64,000 bases of DNA from JAIXWP01 sp965247015 (lineage in GTDB: Bacteria; Bacteroidota; Bacteroidia; Flavobacteriales_D; Sanyastnellaceae), in assembly GCA_965247015.1 (NCBI GenBank), contig CBDFGG010000004.1:1054001-1118000 (forward strand), read 5' to 3'. The first letter of the stretch is position 1; every line of letters starts with the position of its first letter. Made by a program: the position numbers and the translations under genes. Shown piece after piece: positions 43,620-52,743 of the stretch. The notes below the pieces were generated by a model. It saw nothing but the letters and a program-made list of their open reading frames with translations. It was not told the DNA's origin and did no database searches.

Positions 43620-46292
43620 ATGAAAAAACTCCTAAACGGAATATGGCTTCTCGCGCTGCTTACGCTTCTTTCCCTAGAAGCAAGCGCAACCCATAACCGT
43701 GCTGGAGAAATCACATATGAGCACGTTTCAGGGTTCACGTATCGTGTTATCATCACCACATACACCAAGGAAAGCGCCCTCGCCGACCGTCCTTGGCTGA
43801 AATTAAAGTGGGGAGATGAGGCACCAAACACCCCTGACAATGAACTCGACAGCCTTCAACGCGACGAAATCGACCCTTCGATTGCATTCGATGTGCAACG
43901 AAATACCTACACCGGACTGCACACCTATTCTGGACCTGGCGCATTCACCATTGTCGTAGAAGACCCCAATAGAAATGATGGTGTAAATAATATCGTCGCT
44001 TCAGTAGATCAAATCTTTTGTATTTCTTCTACCATCATCATCAGTCCGCTTACCGGACAAAACAACAGTGTGGTTCTTCTCAATGATCCGATTCAAGACG
44101 CTTGTATTTATCAGCCCTGGATATACAACCCCGCAGCGTACGACCCCGATGGCGACCTTCTGCTTTACTCGCTCGTTCCATGTATGGGCGACGACTGTAT
44201 TCCACTTCTAGGCTGGGATTCCCCCGAAGAATGGACCTCTGAAACAACCGATACTTTTACCATCGATCCTGAAACAGGAACCATTACTTGGGACACTCCC
44301 CTCTATTCAGGTGAATACAACATCGCTATCAAGATTGAAGAATACCGCGGTGGATTCCTTGTCGGAAGCGTCATTCGCGATATGCAAATCACTGTTGTGA
44401 CGTGCAACAACAAACCTCCAAACATCAACCCCCTTCCCGACTTTTGTATCGAAGCGGGTGAGTTCTTCGAATTCCAAGCCATCGCAACGGACCCTGATGA
44501 TGACAACCTCATCATGGAAGCCTTTGGTGGACCGCTTTCCAACGTGGTACACCCTGCTACATTCCAGCCCAACATCAGAAGATTTACTTGGACTCCTCAA
44601 TGCGAAGAAGTGCGCGAAGCACCTTACACGCTCACTCTTCAAGTCACTGATGATGGTTTCATTCCGCTTTCTAATGTGGAGACTGTAAACATTACCGTCG
44701 TTGCACCTCGTGTGGAAAATCCCACTGCTGTTGCCCAGGGATCTAGCATTACACTTAATTGGGATGTGCACGAATGCAGCAATATTTTCACTCCATTCCA
44801 AGCCTCTGAAATCAGATATAAAATTTACCGCAGAAATAACACTTTTGGCTTCAATCCAAGCGATTGCGAACTAGGGGTGCCAGAGTACACTGGATATACA
44901 CTGGTAGGAGAAACACAAGGAATCAACAGCACCACGTTTGTGGATACCAATCTTCAATTTGGTTCTGTTTACTGCTATATGGTGGTGACGTGCTGGTATG
45001 ATGGTGCCATCAGTTATGCGAGCGAAGAGTTCTGCGATACACTGAGAAAAGATGTGCCTATCATGACCAAAGCATCTGTTGATTTTACAGATCCTGTTAA
45101 CGGTCAAATGAGCGTGTGTTGGTCGCCTCCTCACGATCTCGACACCCTCGTTTTCCCCGGACCATTCTATTATGAGCTCTACACTTCTCCGGGGTTTACA
45201 GAGCCTTCAACGCTTATTTACACCAGCTCTGTTTCTCCGTACCTTATCTGGGGCGACACTTGCTTTGTGCATCAAAATATCAATACACAAGACATTGGAC
45301 ATTCCTATCACGTCAAACTAATTGCAAATAATGTCGACACAGGAACCTCTCGAAAAGCGACCTCTGTCTTCTTGCAAACTGCACCAGCTGACAACAGCGT
45401 TATTTTACAAATGCCGCACGATGTGCCTTGGACCAATGTGACCTACGAAATTTATCGTCGTGATCCTGATGCTACAGACTTTGTGCTAGTAGGTACTTCA
45501 AATACCAGCACATATACCGATACAGCACTCGTAAACAACCTAGAGTATTGCTACAAGGTGCGCACTATTGGCTCTTTCTTTGTCGATTTGATTACCGATC
45601 CTATCATCAACTGGAGCCAAGAAACATGCGAGACTCCTTATGACCTCAATCCTCCTTGTCCTCCTGTAATGACGGTAAATGATGACTGTATCAACATCAC
45701 CAACGAGCTCGTTTGGACCAATCCCAACAACTCTTGTGCGGATGATGTGACAGCATACAATGTTTATTACGCACCAAATCCAAGCGAAGAACTCCAACTC
45801 ATTGCAACCATCAGTGATCCTTCCGACACCACATTTATCTTCCCCGTGGAAGAATACGATTTTAGTATTGCCGGTTGTTATGCCATCACTGCTCTCGACT
45901 CTCTCAACCTTTGGCCAGATGGTTCTTTGAACAGAAATGAAAGTGATTTTTCTGAAATCATTTGCATCGACAACTGTCCTGAATACTTCTTGCCAAACAT
46001 CTTCTCTCCCAATAATGACGGCATCAATGACCTCTTCGTTCCTTTCCCTTATCGATATGTGGAGAGCATCGATCTAATCATCTTCAATCGCTGGGGAATG
46101 GAGGTGTTCAAATCAACTGATCCAGACATCAACTGGGACGGTAAAAACGTTGAATCGGGAAATATGTCGCCTGACGGTGCATACTACTACACCATCAAAG
46201 TCAACACAAAAAGACTCAACGGAACTGAAACACTTCAGTTCTCTGGTACTATCCAATTACAAGACGGTAAAATACCGCAAAGCTCTGAATAA
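43620..46292 (+). CDS. Secreted multidomain protein with gliding-motility type (T9SS type B) C-terminal domain
   Basis: An 890-residue exported protein. After the signal peptide (ending near SLEASA, ~23) comes a conserved N-terminal region (THNRAGEITYEHVSGFTYRVIITTYT), followed by Ig/cadherin-like and fibronectin-III-like modules with repeated YRIYRR-type strands. The last ~85 residues (YFLPNIFSPNNDGINDLF, IFNRWGMEVF, NWDGKNVESG, PDGAYYYTIKV) are a CHU_C/type B sorting domain. Type B cargo, such as the adhesin SprB, is secreted by the T9SS and often stays on the cell surface. ribE begins five bases after its stop. A near-match -7 box TACCTTCG lies at 43605-43612. Confidence 0.92.
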   Translation: MKKLLNGIWLLALLTLLSLEASATHNRAGEITYEHVSGFTYRVIITTYTKESALADRPWLKLKWGDEAPNTPDNELDSLQRDEIDPSIAFDVQRNTYTGLHTYSGPGAFTIVVEDPNRNDGVNNIVASVDQIFCISSTIIISPLTGQNNSVVLLNDPIQDACIYQPWIYNPAAYDPDGDLLLYSLVPCMGDDCIPLLGWDSPEEWTSETTDTFTIDPETGTITWDTPLYSGEYNIAIKIEEYRGGFLVGSVIRDMQITVVTCNNKPPNINPLPDFCIEAGEFFEFQAIATDPDDDNLIMEAFGGPLSNVVHPATFQPNIRRFTWTPQCEEVREAPYTLTLQVTDDGFIPLSNVETVNITVVAPRVENPTAVAQGSSITLNWDVHECSNIFTPFQASEIRYKIYRRNNTFGFNPSDCELGVPEYTGYTLVGETQGINSTTFVDTNLQFGSVYCYMVVTCWYDGAISYASEEFCDTLRKDVPIMTKASVDFTDPVNGQMSVCWSPPHDLDTLVFPGPFYYELYTSPGFTEPSTLIYTSSVSPYLIWGDTCFVHQNINTQDIGHSYHVKLIANNVDTGTSRKATSVFLQTAPADNSVILQMPHDVPWTNVTYEIYRRDPDATDFVLVGTSNTSTYTDTALVNNLEYCYKVRTIGSFFVDLITDPIINWSQETCETPYDLNPPCPPVMTVNDDCINITNELVWTNPNNSCADDVTAYNVYYAPNPSEELQLIATISDPSDTTFIFPVEEYDFSIAGCYAITALDSLNLWPDGSLNRNESDFSEIICIDNCPEYFLPNIFSPNNDGINDLFVPFPYRYVESIDLIIFNRWGMEVFKSTDPDINWDGKNVESGNMSPDGAYYYTIKVNTKRLNGTETLQFSGTIQLQDGKIPQSSE

Positions 46293-46297
46293 TCCAT

Positions 46298-46891
46298 ATG
46301 TTCTCAGGAATCATTGAGGCCCTTGGCCGCATCGAAAAAATTGAAAAAGAAGAAACGAATGTCCATTTCACGGTCTCTTCGCCTTTCACACACGAATTAA
46401 AAATTGATCAAAGCGTTGCGCACAACGGGGCTTGCCTTACTGTGGTAGCCATCTCAGGAGATCAATATGTAGTGACCGCTATACAAGAAACTATTCTCAA
46501 AACAAATCTCGGTACTTGGCAATTGGGCGATAAAGTGAATCTTGAGCGATGCATTCAACTCGGCGATCGAATTGATGGCCACATGGTACAAGGCCATGTT
46601 GATACCACCGCTCAATGCATCGAAGTGATCAACCATCAAGGGAGTTGGGAATATGTTTTTCAATATCAAGCAAAAGACGGATTTGTTACTGTTCCAAAAG
46701 GCAGTATTACAGTGAATGGTGTAAGCCTCACTGTGGTGCAATCAGAAGTGGACCGTTTCAGTGTAGCCATCATTCCATACACCTACGAACACACTAATTT
46801 TCACGCATTCCAGGTGGGAACAACAGTGAACTTAGAATTTGACATTATCGGAAAATATGTGGCCCGATACATGTCGTTAAAACAAGGTTAA
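46298..46891 (+). CDS. ribE: Riboflavin synthase (alpha subunit)
   Basis: Dismutates two 6,7-dimethyl-8-ribityllumazine molecules to riboflavin. The 197-residue protein has two lumazine-binding barrels: MFSGIIEALGRIEKIE with NGACLTVV in the first (about 1-87), and GDRIDGHMVQGHVDTTAQC with ITVNGVSLTVV in the second (about 88-185). The N-terminal MFSGIIE motif, needed for catalysis in the family, is intact. No FMN riboswitch is seen upstream. Its start lies five bases after the stop of a secreted-protein gene, so it is probably expressed from that transcript. Confidence 0.96.
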   Translation: MFSGIIEALGRIEKIEKEETNVHFTVSSPFTHELKIDQSVAHNGACLTVVAISGDQYVVTAIQETILKTNLGTWQLGDKVNLERCIQLGDRIDGHMVQGHVDTTAQCIEVINHQGSWEYVFQYQAKDGFVTVPKGSITVNGVSLTVVQSEVDRFSVAIIPYTYEHTNFHAFQVGTTVNLEFDIIGKYVARYMSLKQG

Positions 46892-46902
46892 TACGAATGC
46901 GT

Positions 46903-46910
46903 TAACTTCG
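46903..46910 (+). promoter_or_regulatory. Candidate -7 box of rseP (TAACTTCG)
   Basis: TAACTTCG followed by CACC, one base off TAnnTTTG, 17 bases before the ATG at 46928. It belongs to the same TTCG-CACC variant seen before the HU/SPOR gene. An overlapping AATATTTG at 46917-46924 is an alternative. Confidence 0.3.
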
Positions 46911-46927
46911 CACCAATATTTGAAACA

Positions 46928-48241
46928 ATGATCTTAGCATTACAGCTCTTACTTAGTCTTTCATTCCTCATTATACTTCACGAAGCGGGTCACTTCATTC
47001 CTGCTAAACTTTTTAAAACACGCGTAGAAAAATTCTACTTGTTTTTCGATCCTTATTTTTCTCTTATCAAGAAAAAAATTGGTGATACTGAATACGGAAT
47101 CGGTTGGCTCCCTCTCGGAGGATATGTGAAAATTTCCGGGATGGTGGATGAAAGCATGGACAAAGAGCAAATGGCCCAACCAGCCCAACCATGGGAGTTT
47201 CGCTCGAAGCCAGCTTGGCAACGTTTGATCATAATGGTGGGTGGTGTTACGGTGAATGTAATCATTGGTATCGTTATCTATTCTGTTATTCTTGGTGTTT
47301 GGGGAAAAACAATTCTCCCTGTAGACAATCTCACTTATGGTGTGTATTGCGATGATCAAATGCTCGATCTCGGTTTCAGACATGGTGATAAAATTGTAGG
47401 TCTTAATGGTGAAAAACCCGAGAGCTTCAATGGTATCAATAAGTCTTTATTACTCGACGATGTTCATACAGTGACTGTTCAACGTTTTGGACAAAATATC
47501 GACTTACAACTACCGGCTGACTTCGGTCAAATGCTTGTGGATAGCGGCGTTCGCGCAGCTTTCAGCGAGAGAATTCCATGCGTTGTAGATTCTGTTGTTG
47601 CTCAAAGTAATGCCTCTGTTGCAGGACTTCTCAAGGGCGACTCTCTTGTTGGAATCAACAACATGTACTCGCCATATTTCCAAGACTTACAGAAGGAAAT
47701 TCAGAAAAATGCAGGTAAGACTATTGCGTTGCATGTCATTCGCAGTGGACAAAATGTAAATATTCCTATTGCAGTCAACGCTAAAGGAACTATTGGTTTT
47801 TCACCAAAATCACCCACTATATATCTCAAGACAGAAACCATTGAATACTCATGGTCTCAAGCGATTCCAGGAGGCTTTAAACAAGCATGGGAAACGATCA
47901 CGGACTATGGAAGTCAATTGAAATTTATCTTCTCTAAATCCGGCGCTAAACAAATCGGTGGTTTCGCAACATTTGCAAAACTCTTCCCCGAAGAATGGGA
48001 TTGGCTGGCTTTCTGGTCACGCACTGCCCTGATTTCATTGATTCTTGCTTTCATGAATATTCTTCCCATCCCTGCATTGGATGGCGGTCACGTGATGTTC
48101 TTGATTTGGGAAATGATCACAGGTCGTGCAGCACCACAAAAAGTGATTGAGTATTCGCAAATGGCGGGAATGGTATTACTTTTAGGTCTCATGTTGTATG
48201 GAAATGGTATGGATATTTTCCGTGCCATCACCGGACAGTAA
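46928..48241 (+). CDS. rseP: RIP metalloprotease RseP (site-2 protease)
   Basis: Intramembrane zinc metalloprotease that cleaves membrane-anchored regulators and signal-peptide remnants. The zinc motif HEAGH (His18, Glu19, His22) lies in the first membrane segment, and the third ligand is in NILPIPALDGGHVMFLIWE near the C-terminus. The conserved GWLPLGGYVKISGM region follows the first segment. Two PDZ-like domains sit in between (about 130-205 and 215-285). The length of 437 residues is normal. The next gene starts ten bases after its stop. Confidence 0.95.
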   Translation: MILALQLLLSLSFLIILHEAGHFIPAKLFKTRVEKFYLFFDPYFSLIKKKIGDTEYGIGWLPLGGYVKISGMVDESMDKEQMAQPAQPWEFRSKPAWQRLIIMVGGVTVNVIIGIVIYSVILGVWGKTILPVDNLTYGVYCDDQMLDLGFRHGDKIVGLNGEKPESFNGINKSLLLDDVHTVTVQRFGQNIDLQLPADFGQMLVDSGVRAAFSERIPCVVDSVVAQSNASVAGLLKGDSLVGINNMYSPYFQDLQKEIQKNAGKTIALHVIRSGQNVNIPIAVNAKGTIGFSPKSPTIYLKTETIEYSWSQAIPGGFKQAWETITDYGSQLKFIFSKSGAKQIGGFATFAKLFPEEWDWLAFWSRTALISLILAFMNILPIPALDGGHVMFLIWEMITGRAAPQKVIEYSQMAGMVLLLGLMLYGNGMDIFRAITGQ

Positions 48242-48251
48242 AAGATTTCAA

Positions 48252-49775
48252 ATGATAAAAAAAGTCCTGTACACATCACTTCTGTGCTGCTTTACGCTGG
48301 GGCTTTTTAGTCAGGATTCTCTGATTTATTCTTCTAATTTTAAGTTCGAACGCAACACGAAAAGTGTTTCTATTTTATCTGTAAATAAAAATCTTAGTCT
48401 CGAAATTGAAGAAACAAATGATCGTGAACCCCAACTCATTATCGAACGTTTCAATAATAAATTAGAATCACAAGGACTCACTACACACGCACTCCCGCAA
48501 TGGAATGAGTCAGAACTTTCGCTCTCACATTTTCATGTATTAAAAGATCGTATGCTCATTTTTCTCACAGGATACGACAGAAAAGAAGGAAAGCAATACG
48601 GCTTGTGTATGACCTCTACTTTGGATGGCATCAGTGTCAGCGAACCTCGCTTACTCCAATATATCGAACAAGATTTCCGCACCCCTTTCGGCACCGAGTT
48701 ATCTCCAGATTCCACGCTGCTTCTCACTTATTTCGAGCAGAATATTCAGCGAAAAACAGATCGTAATGTCGCTATCAAAGTATTCAACATTGATCTCGAT
48801 TTACAATGGGAAAAAAAACTTGAATTACCCTACGGCAATGATGTGGTGCAAATCAACCAATTCAAAGTAGACAATTACGGCAGCGTCTACATGATGAGTG
48901 GACGCAATCCGGAAAAAAATAATCAGCGTCTTCTTCGCCCGCAAGGCGGGCGTTATGTGGTGTTTCACTACAATCAAGTCGACAACAAACTGAAAGAGTA
49001 CGATATCAGTTTTAAAGACAAACAAGTCATTGCTGCTATTGGTCAAGTAAATAAAAACAACGAAATGATTGTCGCTGGTTATTACTCCAACGACTATTCT
49101 TTTTCTGCTGCTGGTACTTTTCTATTTCGGATAAAAGAAAAAGGCCAAGCCCTCGAAGCAGCGGCGTATATGGCGTTTAATAAAGATTTTCTAGCCACCA
49201 TGATGCGCAGTCGCGAAGTCGAGCGCACTCCAGAATTAAGTGATTTATTTCTCGATCATATTTTCATTTCCGATCAAAATGAAATTTATCTGATCGGAGA
49301 AAAATATAGTGTTGCAGAGCGCGTCAATACAGATCTCAATACTGGCAGACCCATCGTAGAATTGATTCATCACTATGATGATATCGTTGTTTCCAAATTA
49401 GAAATTTCTGGAAAAATAAAATGGTCGCGTCGCATTGCTAAGGAGCAACACACCGTAAACGAAATGGATCGTTGTGGTTATAATTATTACTATGATGGGA
49501 CATTGAATATCTACTTCAACGATCATCCCGATAACGATAAAATTCTAAGAGAAAATCCCAATGTGCTCATCAATAGTTGGAATGGCTCTCGCTCGGGAGT
49601 GATATCACATGTTGAATTGAATGCCCTTGGAGAAATGGATCGCAAGATTTTACTTTCAAGCAAGGCAGCAGGCGGCATGCTCATGCCCGCTCTCAGCTCC
49701 CTAGAATTCCGCCGCCCCATCATTCTAGGACTCATGCAAAACCGCGACTACCGTCTAGTAAAAGCGAAAGGCTAA
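48252..49775 (+). CDS. Secreted protein of unknown function downstream of rseP
   Basis: A 507-residue protein with a signal peptide (MIKKVLYTSLLCCFTLGLFSQ, ending near residue 21). The mature part is beta-rich without cysteines or membrane spans and shows propeller-like strands (VYMMSGRNPEKN, EMIVAGYYSNDY, IYLIGEKYSVAE). I recognise no named family, though similar proteins with such strands occur in Bacteroidota. I start at ATG 48252, ten bases after the rseP stop; the longer frame from 48198 overlaps the end of rseP and lacks a signal peptide at its start. The last codons and stop run into the repeat patch that follows. Confidence 0.8.
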   Translation: MIKKVLYTSLLCCFTLGLFSQDSLIYSSNFKFERNTKSVSILSVNKNLSLEIEETNDREPQLIIERFNNKLESQGLTTHALPQWNESELSLSHFHVLKDRMLIFLTGYDRKEGKQYGLCMTSTLDGISVSEPRLLQYIEQDFRTPFGTELSPDSTLLLTYFEQNIQRKTDRNVAIKVFNIDLDLQWEKKLELPYGNDVVQINQFKVDNYGSVYMMSGRNPEKNNQRLLRPQGGRYVVFHYNQVDNKLKEYDISFKDKQVIAAIGQVNKNNEMIVAGYYSNDYSFSAAGTFLFRIKEKGQALEAAAYMAFNKDFLATMMRSREVERTPELSDLFLDHIFISDQNEIYLIGEKYSVAERVNTDLNTGRPIVELIHHYDDIVVSKLEISGKIKWSRRIAKEQHTVNEMDRCGYNYYYDGTLNIYFNDHPDNDKILRENPNVLINSWNGSRSGVISHVELNALGEMDRKILLSSKAAGGMLMPALSSLEFRRPIILGLMQNRDYRLVKAKG

Positions 49776-49897
49776 CGGCCCACGGCTAGCAGCCAACAGC
49801 TGCTCCCGACAAACAGAAAGCAGCGAAGCTACCCGTCAGCGAGCCGCGGGCGAGCTACCCGTCAGCGAAGCTACCCGACTTTGCGCCAACAGCGCAA
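49776..49897. repeat. GC-rich intergenic repeat patch (GCGAAGCTACCCG units)
   Basis: Three imperfect copies of GCGA(A)GCTACCCGTCA lie at 49823-49838, 49850-49864 and 49865-49877. The patch begins with GGCTAACGGCCCACGGCTAG and ends with a perfect 6-bp hairpin, TTGCGC-CAACA-GCGCAA (49881-49897). It is clearly richer in G and C than its neighbours. A degenerate relative of the first part (AAAGCTAATGGCCCTTAGCC) lies beyond the tRNA near 50128-50147. No ORF is supported. Confidence 0.6.
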
Positions 49898-49923
49898 AAA
49901 AAAAGCTGTCACGTTGGACAGCT
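49896..49923 (-). terminator. Rho-independent terminator after tRNA-Leu
   Basis: Stem AGCTGTC (49904-49910) pairs with GACAGCT (49917-49923). On the minus strand the hairpin is followed by a run of about nine T and lies eleven bases beyond the tRNA 3' end. Confidence 0.85.
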
Positions 49924-49934
49924 CTTCACTTTTG

Positions 49935-50017
49935 TACCTCGGGTGGGAATCGAACCCACATGCCGCTAGGACACACGATTTTGAGTCGTGCGCGTCTACC
50001 AATTCCGCCACCAAGGC
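49935..50017 (-). tRNA. tRNA-Leu (anticodon CAA)
   Basis: The 83-base minus-strand gene folds as a class II tRNA. The acceptor GCCTTGG pairs with CCGAGGT with two G-U pairs, and A is the discriminator. The D-loop reads AATTGGTAGACG. The anticodon stem CACGA/TCGTG holds the loop CTCAAAA, so the anticodon is CAA and the codon read is UUG. A long variable arm (TGTCCTAGCGGCAT) and the T-loop GTTCGATTC follow. CCA is not encoded. Promoter and terminator are both visible. Confidence 0.96.
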
Positions 50018-50054
50018 ATTTCACTTAACACCTCAATTCGTTTATTGAGGGGTG

Positions 50055-50062
50055 CAAATATA
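50055..50062 (-). promoter_or_regulatory. Promoter of tRNA-Leu (TTTG-N19-TATATTTG)
   Basis: Minus-strand TTTG (50082-50085), 19 bases, then TATATTTG followed by CACCCC: a complete Bacteroidota-type promoter. It lies 37 bases before the mature tRNA 5' end. The leader contains a 7-bp perfect inverted repeat, CCTCAAT/ATTGAGG (50031-50050). Confidence 0.8.
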
Positions 50063-50149
50063 AGATATTCTCTACATTCTACAAAATTCAAACTACAAAG
50101 CCCTGCAAGTCGCTAATTACCAGCCAAAAGCTAATGGCCCTTAGCCTTT

Positions 50150-51766
50150 TTATTCAACCACCACCTTCCAATTTGCGACCACTTCATTTTTTACAAAAAA
50201 AGTAAAGTAATGAAGCCCCTTTATTTGTTGGTCGAATGTCATTGAAAAGTGCTGCTCTCCCGACTCCAACATCTCAAACGAGCCGTCGCCTAAGTAAGCT
50301 TCCACAGGCAAATCATCTCGGTATGGATGACTAGTAAGGGCAAAGTAAATATCGGAAGGCTCCTTTAACTCGAATGTGACATTAAACTCATCCATGTTTG
50401 CATTGGTGTAAACTTCGAGTTTTAATCCATCACCCGAATGAACGTTCGGTTTTTCTACACTCGATTTGGCTTCCCAATAAATCTCTTGAACTAAGGTAGA
50501 TGCTTCGCTATCCGCTCCCTCATTTTCCCAAAAAATATTTGGCTTTTTACTTTTAATACCACCGTATACATATCCGAGAAGCACTCGCTTTTCTTTAAAG
50601 GCTGCCACATCAATCAATCCGTTGCTCGTTTTTGGTAATCCTGGCGCTATCAGAAAATGTGCTCCACTTCCTAGATAATCCGGCATTTCCAAACCCGTGA
50701 CAAATTCCATCATTTTCCCTTCTCTATCTACTTCAACATGAGAAATGGTTTTCACAAAAGGGGTATTGGAATCTTGAATGATGGTGTCATTTTGCAAATA
50801 ATATTCTCCGATTCCGCCCAGAAAATAATGATGCACTTTTTCTTTGGTGCTGTCATACAAATCAATGTGTGCAGTGTGATAATGATTGAAGGATTGATAG
50901 AAACCATCTACTTCTTCCCAATCACCGCCATCGCTCATACGCACCACATTGCGATATGGCATATCTCTCTCCATTTGAAAAACCCCTGAGAAGGCCATCA
51001 AACCTGGCTTCCCATCGATCATGGTTGGTCCTAAGTTATAATCTCTGCGATGCAACAACATGGTGTCAATGTGCGACTCGAGTTGAACCAACTCAAATTT
51101 TTGACCCGTTTCTTTCAATCGAAAACTGCGATGACCGTTTACATAGTTTTGAACGTATGTTGGATTTCCTTTAGGATTATAGCTGCCATCAAATCGATGA
51201 CCACCGACTAAATAATACACACCGTTGAGCTGTTCCAACTGCCCTCCGCACACCGCAAACGATTCATCATTGATTACTTGAAATGCTTTTTCAGTGATGG
51301 TGCCTTTCTTTACTTCCATGATTAATGCAGAAAGGTCAATGACGATCAGCGCTGGGAATGATTTTTTGTCATCTATTGCTTTGCTATATCCATAACCACC
51401 TGCAAGAATCAAATTTTTTCCATCTTGATAAAACTGAATATTGCTCGAACTCAATTGCTCATGCAATTCTGTAGGAAGTCCTGATGTCGTGCTGGTCCAA
51501 GTGCGATGCTCTGCTGCACTCCACACCACGATATTCGTATTGCGCTGATCGGGATGAAACGATACCCATGGCTGTTTCAAATGCAGCCCTTCTGTGCGCC
51601 CGCCGATGACGACATAGTTGCCTTCCCATTCGCCAAATGCATACGACTGAAGCCCCGGAAGAGCGCATCCAGTGTAATTATTGAGAGAAATACTAAAATC
51701 GGTTTGCGAAAAAACAGAAAGAGAGAGAAAAAAAGAGAGCACCCAAAAGGCAGCGGCTCGAATCAT
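50150..51766 (-). CDS. Secreted Kelch-like beta-propeller protein of unknown function
   Basis: A 538-residue exported protein with a signal peptide (to about VFSQ at 21). Repeated glycine-pair strands, VVIGGRTEG, LILAGGYGYS, YYLVGGHRFDG and YFLGGIGEYY, separated by 50-100 residues, suggest a Kelch-type propeller (about 35-400). A final beta-sandwich-like segment (about 430-538, KLEVYTNANMDEFNVTFELK) follows. No canonical T9SS sorting domain is obvious, so it may be periplasmic or surface-attached in another way. No family name can be given. panC lies 19 bp upstream on the same strand. Confidence 0.78.
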   Translation of the reverse strand: MIRAAAFWVLSFFLSLSVFSQTDFSISLNNYTGCALPGLQSYAFGEWEGNYVVIGGRTEGLHLKQPWVSFHPDQRNTNIVVWSAAEHRTWTSTTSGLPTELHEQLSSSNIQFYQDGKNLILAGGYGYSKAIDDKKSFPALIVIDLSALIMEVKKGTITEKAFQVINDESFAVCGGQLEQLNGVYYLVGGHRFDGSYNPKGNPTYVQNYVNGHRSFRLKETGQKFELVQLESHIDTMLLHRRDYNLGPTMIDGKPGLMAFSGVFQMERDMPYRNVVRMSDGGDWEEVDGFYQSFNHYHTAHIDLYDSTKEKVHHYFLGGIGEYYLQNDTIIQDSNTPFVKTISHVEVDREGKMMEFVTGLEMPDYLGSGAHFLIAPGLPKTSNGLIDVAAFKEKRVLLGYVYGGIKSKKPNIFWENEGADSEASTLVQEIYWEAKSSVEKPNVHSGDGLKLEVYTNANMDEFNVTFELKEPSDIYFALTSHPYRDDLPVEAYLGDGSFEMLESGEQHFSMTFDQQIKGLHYFTFFVKNEVVANWKVVVE

Positions 51767-51785
51767 TCTTGAAAAATGTTAGTTG

Positions 51786-52646
51786 TTAAATCACGCGCAT
51801 ATTATCGATCAAACGAATTTCACCAACATATGCGGCTACTAAGATAATAGGATCAAAGAGTTCATCCCAATCAGGCACGGGCGCGAATGTTTTAGCATCC
51901 ACTATTTCCAGATATTCCAATTCAATGCCATGGGTCAATTCAAACTGAGTGCGACCATACATTTCGAGTTCTGACGGTGCGAAATCATTCTTTTTTTCCA
52001 ACATATCATATAAAATCTTGGAAATGACCGTGGCTGTCTGTCGCTGTTCGGGGTTAAGTCTGAGATTTCGTGAACTCATGGCCAAGCCGTCCTCTTCGCG
52101 CATGGTGGGGCAGCCCACTATTTTGATGGAGGGCATTTCTTCGCGAACGAAACGTTGAATATGGGCCAATTGCTGAAAATCCTTTTCTCCGAAATAAGCC
52201 ACATCGGGTTCTACCGCCTCAAATAATCTCTTGACGATGGTCAACACTCCGTCGAAATGCCCCGGGCGGTAATGTCCTTCAAGCGAAGAAGATAGAATTC
52301 CATAGTCCCAGTGACCTTTGTGTGCGGATGGGTACATCTCCTCTACTTCGGGCATGAACACCACATCGCAACCGGCAGCTTCCAAAAGCACCACGTCGGC
52401 CGACTCGGTTCTTGGGTAATGTTTTAGGTCAGAAGGGTTGTTAAATTGGGTCGGATTTACGAAAATGGAGGCCACAACGAGGCGATTTTGACCCTTTGCG
52501 GCAGTAATTAACGAAATATGGCCAGCATGTAATGCCCCCATAGTAGGTACGAAAGCAACAGTGCTCCCACCCGACTTAGCTGCTAGAATACAGCCTTTTA
52601 ACTCCGAAATAGTTCGGATAACTTGTAATGACAAAGGGCCCTCCAT
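51786..52646 (-). CDS. panC: Pantothenate synthetase
   Basis: Condenses pantoate with beta-alanine using ATP, the last step of vitamin B5 synthesis. The ATP motif VPTMGALHAGHISLI, IFVNPTQFNNPSDL, the FGEKDFQQL loop, and MSSRNLRLNPEQR (KMSKS-like loop) are all present. The length of 286 residues is normal. The ATG at 52646 lies 16 bases after a TAGCTTTG box. The promoter region is shared with the divergent glycogen-synthase-like gene. Confidence 0.96.
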   Translation of the reverse strand: MEGPLSLQVIRTISELKGCILAAKSGGSTVAFVPTMGALHAGHISLITAAKGQNRLVVASIFVNPTQFNNPSDLKHYPRTESADVVLLEAAGCDVVFMPEVEEMYPSAHKGHWDYGILSSSLEGHYRPGHFDGVLTIVKRLFEAVEPDVAYFGEKDFQQLAHIQRFVREEMPSIKIVGCPTMREEDGLAMSSRNLRLNPEQRQTATVISKILYDMLEKKNDFAPSELEMYGRTQFELTHGIELEYLEIVDAKTFAPVPDWDELFDPIILVAAYVGEIRLIDNMRVI

Positions 52647-52662
52647 GGTAAAGTTCAGCCGC

Positions 52663-52670
52663 CAAAGCTA
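52663..52670 (-). promoter_or_regulatory. -7 promoter box of panC (TAGCTTTG)
   Basis: Exact TAnnTTTG match on the minus strand, 16 bases before the ATG. A TTTG lies 16 bases further upstream (52687-52690), somewhat closer than usual for a -33 element. Confidence 0.55.
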
Positions 52671-52702
52671 ATTGTTTGGATTTAACCAAAAGAATTTTTA
52701 TC

Positions 52703-52710
52703 TACCTTTG
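52703..52710 (+). promoter_or_regulatory. -7 promoter box of the glgA-like/DUF4270/glmS cluster (TACCTTTG)
   Basis: Exact TAnnTTTG match followed by CACA, 33 bases before the ATG at 52744. A TTTG at 52675-52678 lies 24 bases upstream. The two -7 boxes of this divergent pair are only 32 bases apart, so polymerases at panC and here may compete. Confidence 0.55.
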
Positions 52711-52743
52711 CACAGTCGATTTGTGAAATCTCTATAATCTCGT

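Noticed and set aside
46250..46297. FMN riboswitch upstream of ribE
   Set aside because: Only five bases separate ribE from the previous gene and no RFN-element pattern is present.
49823..49877. CRISPR array
   Set aside because: Only three imperfect 13-16-base units, adjacent or nearly so, without spacers of regular length and without cas genes in the window.
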